A stretch of DNA of 64,000 nt, taken from the NCBI RefSeq assembly GCF_000425385.1, contig NZ_AUDI01000009.1:62001-126000 (forward strand), written 5' to 3'. Of the stretch, positions 26,144 through 34,179 are shown in pieces (position 1 is the first letter of the stretch; every line of letters begins with the position of its first letter). The notes under the pieces are model-generated. The model searched no databases, was not told where the DNA came from, and worked only from the letters and a program-made list of their open reading frames with translations. The translations under genes and the position numbers were made by a program. The DNA comes from Pseudoduganella violaceinigra DSM 15887 (lineage in GTDB: Bacteria > Pseudomonadota > Gammaproteobacteria > Burkholderiales > Burkholderiaceae_D).

Positions 26144-28609
26144 TTAGTTCACTTCGACCAGCACATCCTCGACTTGGACGGCAGCGGTATCGCGCGCCGA
26201 GACATACAGCAAGCCCTCGCTCGCCCCGAATGGAATCGGAATGTTTTCCGTGAAAGATACGCCCTTCACCCGACACGGAACCAGACGGTAGTACGGCGGG
26301 CCCTTATCCCAGTTGATCTGCGCAATCAGGAATCCCTGCTCCGACGTGCATTGGAAGTGGGCGCTATAGCGTGCCTGCTTGGCACGCAGTGTGCGGACCG
26401 GCGCGACCTGCGGACTTTGCGTGGCGGTGAGCCCAGCTTCAGGGAAGGGCAGCGGCAAGCCGTCTGCGCGCGGCTCCATTTGCCGCGCCGTCCGAGAATC
26501 GAATACCGTGCGGTAAAGCTCGGGGCTGTCGCTCAAGCGATAGAGCAGGAAAGGGCCCTCCTGTGCAACCACCGATCCATATTTTGCCACGTGGTTACGC
26601 AGCAGCACTTGCGGCGAATCGGCAACCCTCATATCCGCCATGCTTAAAATGGCGAAATCCACTTTTTCTTGTGCGAGGAAATCCGCCATCGCTTGCTGGT
26701 CCTTCAACGCAGCATAGCGCGCATCGCGATCGGGCGAGTAGAAATTGGCATACACGGGCGTGCCGTGAAGGCCCGCACCGTATGGCGCGTCAGGCGGATA
26801 GAATACCCGCGCCCCGGTGGCCAACTGATTGACCTTTTCCGTCAGCACGGCCGCCGGCGCAAACATGCGTATGAATTCCTGCTTTCCCGCTTGCGTATAT
26901 GCGTTTCCGGCGGGTTGGCTCGTCAGCCACGAGATCTTCGAAAAGACGGCGAAATTCAAGACGATAATCAGCAAGGCCAGCGCCTGGACCGCCCGTTGGA
27001 CTTTGCGGTTCTTGCCCATGAACAGCGCGGCGAACAGGATGCCGGCGAACGGCATCACCGGGAACAGGTAGCGCCAGTACTGACTGGCGGAGAACATGGC
27101 CAGGCCGAAACCGAATAGCGGCAGCAACGCGAGCCGCAGCACCGCTGGAACGCTGGCACGCCATATCGCAAGCAATGCCAGGGGCAGCAGCACAAGATAC
27201 TGCCATCCGGCCACATAGTTGCCACTCTCCAGAAACTCCGAAGTCTTGAAGAATAGCCGCACATAGCTCGTCAAGCTGAATCCGTGAACCCAGCGCTGGT
27301 CGCTGAAGTTGGCGACGGGAGCAAACGGCGACTTGAAAACAGCGTTATACAGGGGGAACAAGGGATTGCCGGTAATCCGCCAGGCGACCGCATATGAATG
27401 CAGCGCCACAAAGGCCAGTACCGCCACGATGGCCAGCGCAGGCCATGTCAGTTGCGCAGCTGGGGTCCGCATGGCGCCCCGCTGCCCCCATACACGCAGG
27501 GCAAGGGCAGCCATAATGGTCGCGCCAAACACCGCCCCGGGCAGCTTGATCGCGGCGCAGAGGGCGGCGCACGCCAGGACTCCCAGCACCTGCTGGGCGC
27601 GCCATCCTCCTGCAGTCTCAAACACCAGGTGCAGGCCCGCCAGGCCTACCACCGCCAGCAATAATTCCGCCTGCATCGACAGCAACAGCGCCCCCAGCAT
27701 CGGCGTGCTTGCCAACAATACAACGAGCAGCCATTGCACCCTTACCGGCACGTGCAAGCGGTGCAGTATGCGAACAAACAGCAGCAGCAGCAGCAACGCC
27801 AGCGTGAGATTCGTGGCGCTTCGGGTGTCCGCGCCGGCCATCAGGGACAAGCCGGCATACAGCAAGTCAGCCGCAAACGGGGCAACCGACCATACCTGGG
27901 CCCGGACATCGAACAAGGCACGCTGTTCCGTCAGCAATTCCGTCCAAAGCCGCAGGTGGTAGGCATGGTCATCAAATGAAACGCTTGGCAGGACCGCCCA
28001 GCGCAAGGCCCAGCCGATGGATGCGATGCCGATGGCCCATTGCCAGAATGGGAGCGAGCGCATCCAGCCATGCAAGCCCAGCATTCGCTGCCGCATGTCC
28101 GTAACCGTTTGCGCGGGCAAGCTGCGCATGCCGAGGATTGGCAGCAGGCAAAGCCCGAGGTACATGCCGCGCTGGTTGACTGGATAATGCAGCATGACGC
28201 CCAAGACAGCGAGCCAGATAGCGAACCCGAGCAGGATCGCTTCCGATAGCTTGACATCGGTATTTTTCCCGCTTGAACAGCACCAGCGCAGCACGATGGC
28301 GCCCGTGCACCAGGCAAGCGCAAGCCAGGACGTCACGATCGAAATTTCGACCAGGCCTACACCGCCGGCAAGGTAGAGCAAGGCCAGGCCCAACAAACCC
28401 ATGTGGGCAAAGCGGGGGATCCATATGCGCAGCAGCAGGGCGCACAGCCATACGCCGGCCAGCCACACCAGGGCGTCACTGACGGCAGGCTTGAGGCCGC
28501 CCAGGATGCCGAGCGGGGCAAGCGGTGTGAAGAGTGCACACATACTCCCGATCACAGATAAGCCCAGCAAGCCCAAGAGGGCATTCAACTTCGTTCCCGT
28601 GAAATTCAT
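26144..28609 (-). CDS. Large polytopic membrane protein, GT-C glycosyltransferase-like (module C)
   Basis: 821 residues from the ATG at 28609; the frame is open 44 codons further up but the upstream part is polar and lacks a ribosome site. Around fourteen helices fill residues 10-590. After several helices comes FDDHAYHLRLW (about residue 210), an acidic pair in the arrangement of the GT-C extracytoplasmic catalytic loop, then AFDVRAQVWSVAPFAADL-like membrane contacts. The last ~110 residues are beta-rich and soluble. It follows a GtrA and a GtrB-like gene on the same strand, as do serotype-specific Gtr transferases in gtrABC clusters. Acceptor and sugar unknown. Confidence 0.6.
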   Translation of the reverse strand: MNFTGTKLNALLGLLGLSVIGSMCALFTPLAPLGILGGLKPAVSDALVWLAGVWLCALLLRIWIPRFAHMGLLGLALLYLAGGVGLVEISIVTSWLALAWCTGAIVLRWCCSSGKNTDVKLSEAILLGFAIWLAVLGVMLHYPVNQRGMYLGLCLLPILGMRSLPAQTVTDMRQRMLGLHGWMRSLPFWQWAIGIASIGWALRWAVLPSVSFDDHAYHLRLWTELLTEQRALFDVRAQVWSVAPFAADLLYAGLSLMAGADTRSATNLTLALLLLLLFVRILHRLHVPVRVQWLLVVLLASTPMLGALLLSMQAELLLAVVGLAGLHLVFETAGGWRAQQVLGVLACAALCAAIKLPGAVFGATIMAALALRVWGQRGAMRTPAAQLTWPALAIVAVLAFVALHSYAVAWRITGNPLFPLYNAVFKSPFAPVANFSDQRWVHGFSLTSYVRLFFKTSEFLESGNYVAGWQYLVLLPLALLAIWRASVPAVLRLALLPLFGFGLAMFSASQYWRYLFPVMPFAGILFAALFMGKNRKVQRAVQALALLIIVLNFAVFSKISWLTSQPAGNAYTQAGKQEFIRMFAPAAVLTEKVNQLATGARVFYPPDAPYGAGLHGTPVYANFYSPDRDARYAALKDQQAMADFLAQEKVDFAILSMADMRVADSPQVLLRNHVAKYGSVVAQEGPFLLYRLSDSPELYRTVFDSRTARQMEPRADGLPLPFPEAGLTATQSPQVAPVRTLRAKQARYSAHFQCTSEQGFLIAQINWDKGPPYYRLVPCRVKGVSFTENIPIPFGASEGLLYVSARDTAAVQVEDVLVEVN

Positions 28610-28742
28610 TTTCTTATTTTGTCCAATTGAGGCATGCGACCGACTGCTTCCGACTTGCGGCGTCGGCCAATCAAGGGAAGACCGGGCGGCAAGCAGGCGC
28701 CCGGCGCGTGGCCGTGCTGTCAGGCGTGCGCCCTTGCGCACA

Positions 28743-29099
28743 TTATTTATAGATCCAATGCTTGCTCAAATAAAAGCCATTTACTGCAACGAGCGGCAAG
28801 GATAGCACCTTCCCCAACACCGGCATGTCCAGCCAATAATGAAACGCCGATACACACAACATGGTCAGCAGATAGTTGGCGAATACCACGCCCAGGTAAC
28901 GCACGAATGTCGCATGCGAGTAGCCGGTGCGGAACGTCAGGCGCGAATGCAGCAGGAAATTGGCAGCCAGGCCTGCGAGAAAACCCGCGTTGGCGGCAAG
29001 CATGAAATGCACGCCGAGCAGGCCCAGGATTTTCATCAGGCCCACATCGATCACCGCACTGGTGACCCCCACCAGTAAATAGACGACAAATTGGTTCAT
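28743..29099 (-). CDS. GtrA family membrane protein (module C)
   Basis: 118 residues, four helices, GtrA features (YLLVGVTSAVIDVGLMKIL, LHSRLTFRTG, GFYLSKHWIY). The ATG at 29099 has GGGAAG just upstream; a GtrA start three codons earlier would lack one. Neighbouring GtrB-like GT2 and GT-C-like protein make a complete three-gene lipid-sugar module. Confidence 0.88.
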   Translation of the reverse strand: MNQFVVYLLVGVTSAVIDVGLMKILGLLGVHFMLAANAGFLAGLAANFLLHSRLTFRTGYSHATFVRYLGVVFANYLLTMLCVSAFHYWLDMPVLGKVLSLPLVAVNGFYLSKHWIYK

Positions 29100-29126
29100 G
29101 CTTCCCATCCGACTGGCGACACGCCA

Positions 29127-30083
29127 TTAAGCACGGTGAATGCGCCGGCGCGGGACGGAAGCAATATCGTAAGAGATAAAGGCCAGGATCAGCTGCAGCC
29201 CCATCAGGGCCGGCAGCGCGGCCAGCATGACTGTGCCGGCCGGCGTGGGCAAGCCGGTCTGCGCCGAATGCGCCCAATGGTAGATGCCGTAGACCATGCC
29301 AAAACCGAGCAGCCCGAGCCCGAACGGTAACTCGATCGACGCCAGCGACATATCGCGCAGATAGTAATTGTAAAAAATTCGCTTGGAAAAATTCCGGATA
29401 TGCTTTGCCAAAAACTCGCCAATGATCTTGGAAATCTTCAGGTTGCTGACTTCATCGCCGTAAACGGCTTCCATCGGTACGTCGATCGCCACCGCGCGCA
29501 GGGTATTTAACCTGAACAGGATGTCGGTCTCGAAGAAGTAACGCCGGCTGATCTTATGGAATGGTAAGTGGCGCGCCACGTTGGCGTGGATGGCGGTGTA
29601 GCCGTTGGTGGGATCGAACAGGTTCCAGTAACCAGACGAGAGCTTGCACATCAGCGACAGCACCGCATTGCCGAACAGGCGCAGCTTGGGCATGGCGCGG
29701 ACTTTTTCCAGATCGAAAAAGCGGTTGCCCTTCGTATAATCAGCCTCGCCGTTGACAATCGGCGCCACGAAATCCGGAATCAGGGCCGGATCCATTTGGC
29801 CATCGCTGTCGATTTTGACCATGATCCCCATGCCATCATCGATGGCGGCCTTGTAGCCGGTCATGACGGCGCCGCCGACGCCTTGATTTTCAGCGTGCCT
29901 TACGACTGTTACTCGCGGATCCTGGCAATGCTGTTCGACATAGGCGCCGGATTGGTCGGGACAGCAATCGTCGACGACATAAATCCGCTTGACTTCCGGA
30001 CCGATGGCCGCGACCACGCCCAAGATATGATTGCGCGCCTTGAAGGTCGGTATGACGACTGCGATGTCAGAGTTTTTTCCCAT
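29127..30083 (-). CDS. GT2 glycosyltransferase, GtrB/dolichyl-P-mannose-synthase type (module C)
   Basis: 318 residues: GT-A domain (VVIPTFKARNH, VVDDCCPDQS, KIDSDGQMDP with DxD) and two C-terminal transmembrane helices at about 245-305 (LPFGLGLLGFGMVYGIYHW, AALPALMGLQLILAFISYDI). This subfamily transfers one sugar from a nucleotide donor to polyprenyl phosphate at the inner face of the membrane. The GtrA gene follows 27 bp downstream. The sugar cannot be told from sequence. Confidence 0.85.
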   Translation of the reverse strand: MGKNSDIAVVIPTFKARNHILGVVAAIGPEVKRIYVVDDCCPDQSGAYVEQHCQDPRVTVVRHAENQGVGGAVMTGYKAAIDDGMGIMVKIDSDGQMDPALIPDFVAPIVNGEADYTKGNRFFDLEKVRAMPKLRLFGNAVLSLMCKLSSGYWNLFDPTNGYTAIHANVARHLPFHKISRRYFFETDILFRLNTLRAVAIDVPMEAVYGDEVSNLKISKIIGEFLAKHIRNFSKRIFYNYYLRDMSLASIELPFGLGLLGFGMVYGIYHWAHSAQTGLPTPAGTVMLAALPALMGLQLILAFISYDIASVPRRRIHRA

Positions 30084-30146
30084 GAATTGCTTTGCACTAT
30101 GGCATGTAAATTTTTTAAGTTTAGTTCAATCGCCAGCGCCATGCAA

Positions 30147-31208
30147 TCAAGCTGGTTCTGGCACGGCTTTCCCTGCGGGCAGAAAATCGCCGATCTTTTT
30201 ACCCCATTGGATGCAGGGTTTCTCCACCAGATACCACGACAGCGCGCCGCAGCCGGCAGCCAGCGGCAAGGCGAGCAGCCAGTTGCCGCGCGCCCCCATG
30301 TCGGGTAAGGCGGCATGCACCAGTTGCTGCATCGGCCAGCCGAACAGATAAATGCCATACGAATAATCGCCAGGCAGGCGCAGGCGGCGCACGAGCGGCG
30401 TACTCGATAAGCAAATGGCAGCGGCAAAGATCGCCGCACAGCAAAGGTAGGGCAGCGCCGGCGTGCTGCGGGCGAGATAGGCTGCGATCGCCAGTCCCAG
30501 CACGGTAAACGGGTTCAGGACCACCTGCTTCTTCCAGTTCGCCAGCAGCGCTCCCAAGGCAAAGAAAGTGAACATGGGCACCGATTCCGGCGGCATGCGC
30601 AATACCGCAACGGCTCTCGGTTCAAGCAGCAGCAGCGTAACGACCCCCACCGTAGCGAGGGAAAATACGATCTTGCTGCGCGTCAGGCCCAGCCCGGCGG
30701 CGATGGCCAAGCCCAAATAGCAGAGCATTTCCATGGGAATGGTCCAGATCGACCCATTCACCCCGTGCTCGGGCGCATTGTCGAACACGCCAGGCAGCAG
30801 GTAACTGGAGTGGAGCAGCGCGTTCCGGCTGACATAGGCCAGCGTCTCGCGGCTGCTCAGATAACTGCCGGCTGGCAAGGTCGAAAGCAACGGCCCCATC
30901 ACATAGGCGGACAGCAGCAGCACCACGAGCAAGGCTGGGAAGACGCGCGCAATACGCGCTGCGATGAACCGGCCGAGGCCGGCGTTCCGGAGCAGGCTGT
31001 TGGTGACAACGAGTCCACTGAGCAGGAAAAAGAATTTCACCGCCAGCGAACCGGAATACTCGAAATGCATCAGGTCCATCACCGGATCGTGCGCGCCCCG
31101 GTCGCCCGAAATGACTGCCGCGTGGCCCACGATTACCGCGGCCGCCGCAATCAGGCGCAGTAGATCGAAGTTGTTATTTTCGCGTTTGAGGACGTCGTTC
31201 AGGGTCAT
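30147..31208 (-). CDS. Acyltransferase 3 (OafA/YrhL-type) membrane protein
   Basis: 353 residues with about ten helices. The start NNFDLLRLIAAAAVIVGHAAV is the classic acyltransferase-3 opening with the conserved His in helix 1, and the RIARVFPALL and WTIPMEMLCY blocks follow. These proteins O-acetylate or otherwise acylate surface polysaccharides, moving the acyl group across the membrane. No SGNH domain is fused, unlike full-length OafA. It belongs to the long minus-strand series (61 bp after gmhB), so O-chain acylation is the likely role. Confidence 0.88.
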   Translation of the reverse strand: MTLNDVLKRENNNFDLLRLIAAAAVIVGHAAVISGDRGAHDPVMDLMHFEYSGSLAVKFFFLLSGLVVTNSLLRNAGLGRFIAARIARVFPALLVVLLLSAYVMGPLLSTLPAGSYLSSRETLAYVSRNALLHSSYLLPGVFDNAPEHGVNGSIWTIPMEMLCYLGLAIAAGLGLTRSKIVFSLATVGVVTLLLLEPRAVAVLRMPPESVPMFTFFALGALLANWKKQVVLNPFTVLGLAIAAYLARSTPALPYLCCAAIFAAAICLSSTPLVRRLRLPGDYSYGIYLFGWPMQQLVHAALPDMGARGNWLLALPLAAGCGALSWYLVEKPCIQWGKKIGDFLPAGKAVPEPA

Positions 31209-31269
31209 GTCGTTACCATTGGCGATGTTGCCCTTGCCGGGCGTGGACGGGCGCAGCCTGCGCGCGGCT

Positions 31270-31797
31270 TTACAGATGGGGGATCAGGTCGGTCAGACGG
31301 TCGATCGGCAGTGCCGGTCCCGGCATGCCATCGCTGCCGAAATAAAACAGCTTGCTCAGGCCGGCCGCCTGGCCGGCTTGGGCGTCGGACGCCTTGTCGC
31401 CCACCATCAGCGAACGCGGCAGGTCGATATCGAGGTCGCGCGCCGCGCGCAGCAGCATGCCCGGGCCCGGCTTGCGGTCGGCGCTGTCCTGCCGGTAGGC
31501 GCCGATGCCATGCTCGGGGTGATGCGGGCAGAAGTAGACGGCATCCAGGGCGCCGCCATGCGCGGCGAACTGTTGGCCGACCCAGTCCATCAAGACATGG
31601 AAATCGTCTTCCGAGTAATAGCCGCGGCCAATGCCGGCCTGGTTGGTGACCACCACCACCAGGTAGCCGGCCTGCTTGGCGGCGGCGACCAGCTCGAAAA
31701 TGCCGTCGATAAAATCGAAGTTTTCCTTTTGATACACGTAGGCGTGATCGACATTGATCACGCCATCGCGGTCAAGGAACAGTGCGGGACGGGCCAT
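31270..31797 (-). CDS. gmhB: D-glycero-D-manno-heptose 1,7-bisphosphate 7-phosphatase
   Basis: 175 residues, HAD superfamily with DRDGVIN nucleophile motif, VVVTNQAGIGRG, FCPHHPEHG (the Cys/His zinc-binding set with the downstream Cys-free loop) and RKPGPGML then MVGDKASD. It removes the 7-phosphate of heptose 1,7-bisphosphate. With HddA and HddC adjacent, the alpha-anomer route to GDP-D-glycero-alpha-D-manno-heptose is indicated rather than the ADP-heptose route for LPS core. Start 4 bp after the hddC stop. Confidence 0.88.
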   Translation of the reverse strand: MARPALFLDRDGVINVDHAYVYQKENFDFIDGIFELVAAAKQAGYLVVVVTNQAGIGRGYYSEDDFHVLMDWVGQQFAAHGGALDAVYFCPHHPEHGIGAYRQDSADRKPGPGMLLRAARDLDIDLPRSLMVGDKASDAQAGQAAGLSKLFYFGSDGMPGPALPIDRLTDLIPHL

Positions 31798-31800
31798 CGC

Positions 31801-32487
31801 TCAGCGTCCTGCCAGTTCGGTCTGGGCGCGGGCGAAATCTTCCGGCACGCCGATGTCGATGAAATGACCGGCCGTGGCGAACAAGTCGAAGGACCGGCGC
31901 GCCAGTTCCGGCATCAGGTAGTCGGTCTCCAGCGAAAACGCCTGCTGCAGCGCGAAGCCGTCCAGCTGGCCGCGGTTCAGCACATAGGTGCCGCCGTTGA
32001 TCAGGCCCGGTCCGCCGGCCCCTTTTTCCGCGAAGCCGGTGACCCGCGCACCGTCGGTTTGCAGGCGGCCGTAGCGCGCCGTGTCGGGCACTTCGCGGCC
32101 GACGATGATCGGTTCGCGCCGGCGTTGCCACTGGCTTTCCACCGCATCGATTTCAAGGTCGAGGTAGGTGTCGCCGTTGAACACGAAGACGTGGTCCTGG
32201 CGGCACTCGGCCATGGCCAGGCGCACTGCGCCGCCGGTGCCCAGCGGCGCCTCTTCCACCGTATAGACCAGTTCCATGCCGGCGTGGCGGGCGCCGAAAT
32301 GGCCGCTGATCTTTTCCGCCATATAGCCGAGCGAGAGTACCACGCGCGTGAAACCCTTGGCGGCCAGGGAGCCGAGCAGGATTTCCAGGAAAGGCCGACC
32401 GGCGATCGGCGCCATCGGTTTCGGCAGGTCCGGCACGGCTTGCCGCAGGCGGGTGCCGAACCCGCCCGCCAGGATGATGGCTTCCAT
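31801..32487 (-). CDS. hddC: D-glycero-alpha-D-manno-heptose 1-phosphate guanylyltransferase
   Basis: 228 residues, sugar-nucleotidyltransferase fold: AIILAGGFGTRLRQ at the N terminus, PKPMAPIAGRPFLE, GTGGAV and FNGDTY for metal binding. In this gene context (hddA-gmhA-hddC-gmhB) HddC is the best fit: it uses GTP to activate heptose 1-phosphate. The ATG at 32487 shares its first base with the gmhA stop (TAATG), so translation is coupled; the upstream 40 in-frame codons are antisense-like. Confidence 0.85.
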   Translation of the reverse strand: MEAIILAGGFGTRLRQAVPDLPKPMAPIAGRPFLEILLGSLAAKGFTRVVLSLGYMAEKISGHFGARHAGMELVYTVEEAPLGTGGAVRLAMAECRQDHVFVFNGDTYLDLEIDAVESQWQRRREPIIVGREVPDTARYGRLQTDGARVTGFAEKGAGGPGLINGGTYVLNRGQLDGFALQQAFSLETDYLMPELARRSFDLFATAGHFIDIGVPEDFARAQTELAGR

Positions 32488-33071
32488 TACTGCGGTGGCG
32501 TAAACAAGGCGTTTTCGATCAGGCCGCACAGGATGTGGCCCAGCACCAGGTGGCCTTCCTGGATTTTCGGCGTGTCGGCCGATGGCACTTCGAAGGTGAA
32601 GTCGCACATCGCGCGCATCGGACCGCCGCGATTGCCGGTCAGGCCGATGCAGATCAGGCCGCGGCTGCGCGCTTCGGTCAGCGCCGCCAGGATATTCGGC
32701 GATTTGCCGGAAGTTGAATAGGCGATGAAGACGTCGCCCTTGTTGCCGTGCGCCTGCACCTGGCGCGAGAACAGCTTTTCGTAGCCGTAGTCGTTGCCGA
32801 TGGCCGTCAGGATCGAGGTGTCGGTGGTCAAGGCGATGGCTGGCAGACCCGGGCGGTCGAAGGCGAAGCGGCTGACGAATTCGCCGGCGATGTGCTGGGC
32901 GTCGGCGGCGCTGCCGCCGTTACCGGCCAGCAGCAGCTTGCCGCCGGCCTGCATGCAAGCGATGCAGGCTGCCGCGGCGTCGGCCATGGTGGTGTGCAGG
33001 TTCTGGTCGGCCAGCATGGCCGCCATCACGCGCTGCGCTTCGGCGATCTGGGCGTTGATATAGTCTTTCAT
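32487..33071 (-). CDS. gmhA: Sedoheptulose 7-phosphate isomerase
   Basis: 194 residues, SIS domain: GNGGSAADAQHIAGEF, YSTSGKSPNI and the C-terminal HxxxHxxC-type HLVLGHILCG. It converts sedoheptulose 7-phosphate to D-glycero-D-manno-heptose 7-phosphate. Two starts are possible: 33083 and 33071. I choose 33071 because GGAG lies six bases upstream and the ATG overlaps the hddA stop (TAATG), as elsewhere in this cluster. A separate gmhA for LPS core may exist outside the window. Confidence 0.9.
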   Translation of the reverse strand: MKDYINAQIAEAQRVMAAMLADQNLHTTMADAAAACIACMQAGGKLLLAGNGGSAADAQHIAGEFVSRFAFDRPGLPAIALTTDTSILTAIGNDYGYEKLFSRQVQAHGNKGDVFIAYSTSGKSPNILAALTEARSRGLICIGLTGNRGGPMRAMCDFTFEVPSADTPKIQEGHLVLGHILCGLIENALFTPPQ

Positions 33072-34096
33072 TAGATTCTCCATGCTTGTGCTGCGTGTTT
33101 GGTGAAGTGGCAGTTGCTGACCTGCCCGTCGAATTGTTTCAGGGTGCGTATCACATCCATGCGCTTGTCCGGCGGCACGAAGAACATCATGAAGCCGCCG
33201 CCGCCGGCACCGGACACCTTGCCGGCCAGGGCGCCCGCCGCGACCGCGGCGTTGTAGATGTCCTCGATGTGCGAGTTCGACACGGTATTGGCCGAGCGCT
33301 TCTTGCTTTCCCAGCCGTCGCGCATGGAGGCCACGATGCCGTCGAAGTCGCCGCGCAGCAGGCATTCCTTCATGATCAGCGCTTCGCGTTTGATGCCGTG
33401 CATCGCTTCCATCCGGTCGGCCAGGCCCGCTTCCACATTGCGGCTCTGGTCGGCGATGATCTTGGCCGATTCGCGCGACACGCCGGTGTAGAACAGCACC
33501 AGCGACGCTTCCAGTTCGCACAGGATCCACGGCTTGACGCGCAGCGGATTGACCACCGTGCGGTCGGCGTAGAACTCCATGAAGTTGAAGCCGCCGAACG
33601 TGGCCGAATACTGGTCCTGGCGTCCGCCCTGCAGGCCGCAGTCGACGCGTTCGATCTTGTACGCCAATTGGGCGATCGTGTAGTCGTCCAGCGGCAGGTT
33701 GAGCAGCTCGACGAAGGCGCGGATCATGGTCACCACCAGGGTCGACGACGATCCCAGGCCGGAGCCGGCCGGCGCATCGCAGAACGTGCTCAGTTCCAGC
33801 GCGATCGGCACACCGTCGTGGTAGGCGCCGATCATCTCGTTATACACGGCCTTGTGCAGGTCGAGCTGGCCGTTCAGGGCCAGCGGATAGGCCAGCTCCT
33901 GGGTAGTCTCGGCCTGCTGGTCGGTCGCCACGAAGCGCAGCAGCGGTTCCTCGAGCGTCTTGATGACCGCATAGGCATAGCGGTCGATGGTGGCGTTCAG
34001 TACCTGGCCGCCGTACAGGTCGCAGTACGGGGCGACGTCGGTGCCGCCGCCGGCCAGGCCGAGGCGCAATGGCGCGCGCGCGCGGATCACAGTCAT
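33071..34096 (-). CDS. hddA: D-glycero-alpha-D-manno-heptose 7-phosphate kinase
   Basis: 341 residues, GHMP kinase: RARAPLRLGLAGGGTD at the N terminus, ATP-binding PAGSGLGSSST, and the C-terminal SGAGGGGFMMFF. The AGGGTD start is typical of HddA-type sugar kinases. It phosphorylates heptose 7-phosphate at C1 to the alpha 1,7-bisphosphate. An excellent ribosome site (AGGAGG) precedes the ATG at 34096, which starts a new translational block 83 bp after the large fusion gene. Confidence 0.88.
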   Translation of the reverse strand: MTVIRARAPLRLGLAGGGTDVAPYCDLYGGQVLNATIDRYAYAVIKTLEEPLLRFVATDQQAETTQELAYPLALNGQLDLHKAVYNEMIGAYHDGVPIALELSTFCDAPAGSGLGSSSTLVVTMIRAFVELLNLPLDDYTIAQLAYKIERVDCGLQGGRQDQYSATFGGFNFMEFYADRTVVNPLRVKPWILCELEASLVLFYTGVSRESAKIIADQSRNVEAGLADRMEAMHGIKREALIMKECLLRGDFDGIVASMRDGWESKKRSANTVSNSHIEDIYNAAVAAGALAGKVSGAGGGGFMMFFVPPDKRMDVIRTLKQFDGQVSNCHFTKHAAQAWRI

Positions 34097-34179
34097 GGTT
34101 TGCCTCCTACGTCCAACTTCATCATATAGTTCCTTTCCCGGCCGTAGCCGGGGCATTCATTCCGATCGGCCCGCCGCGT

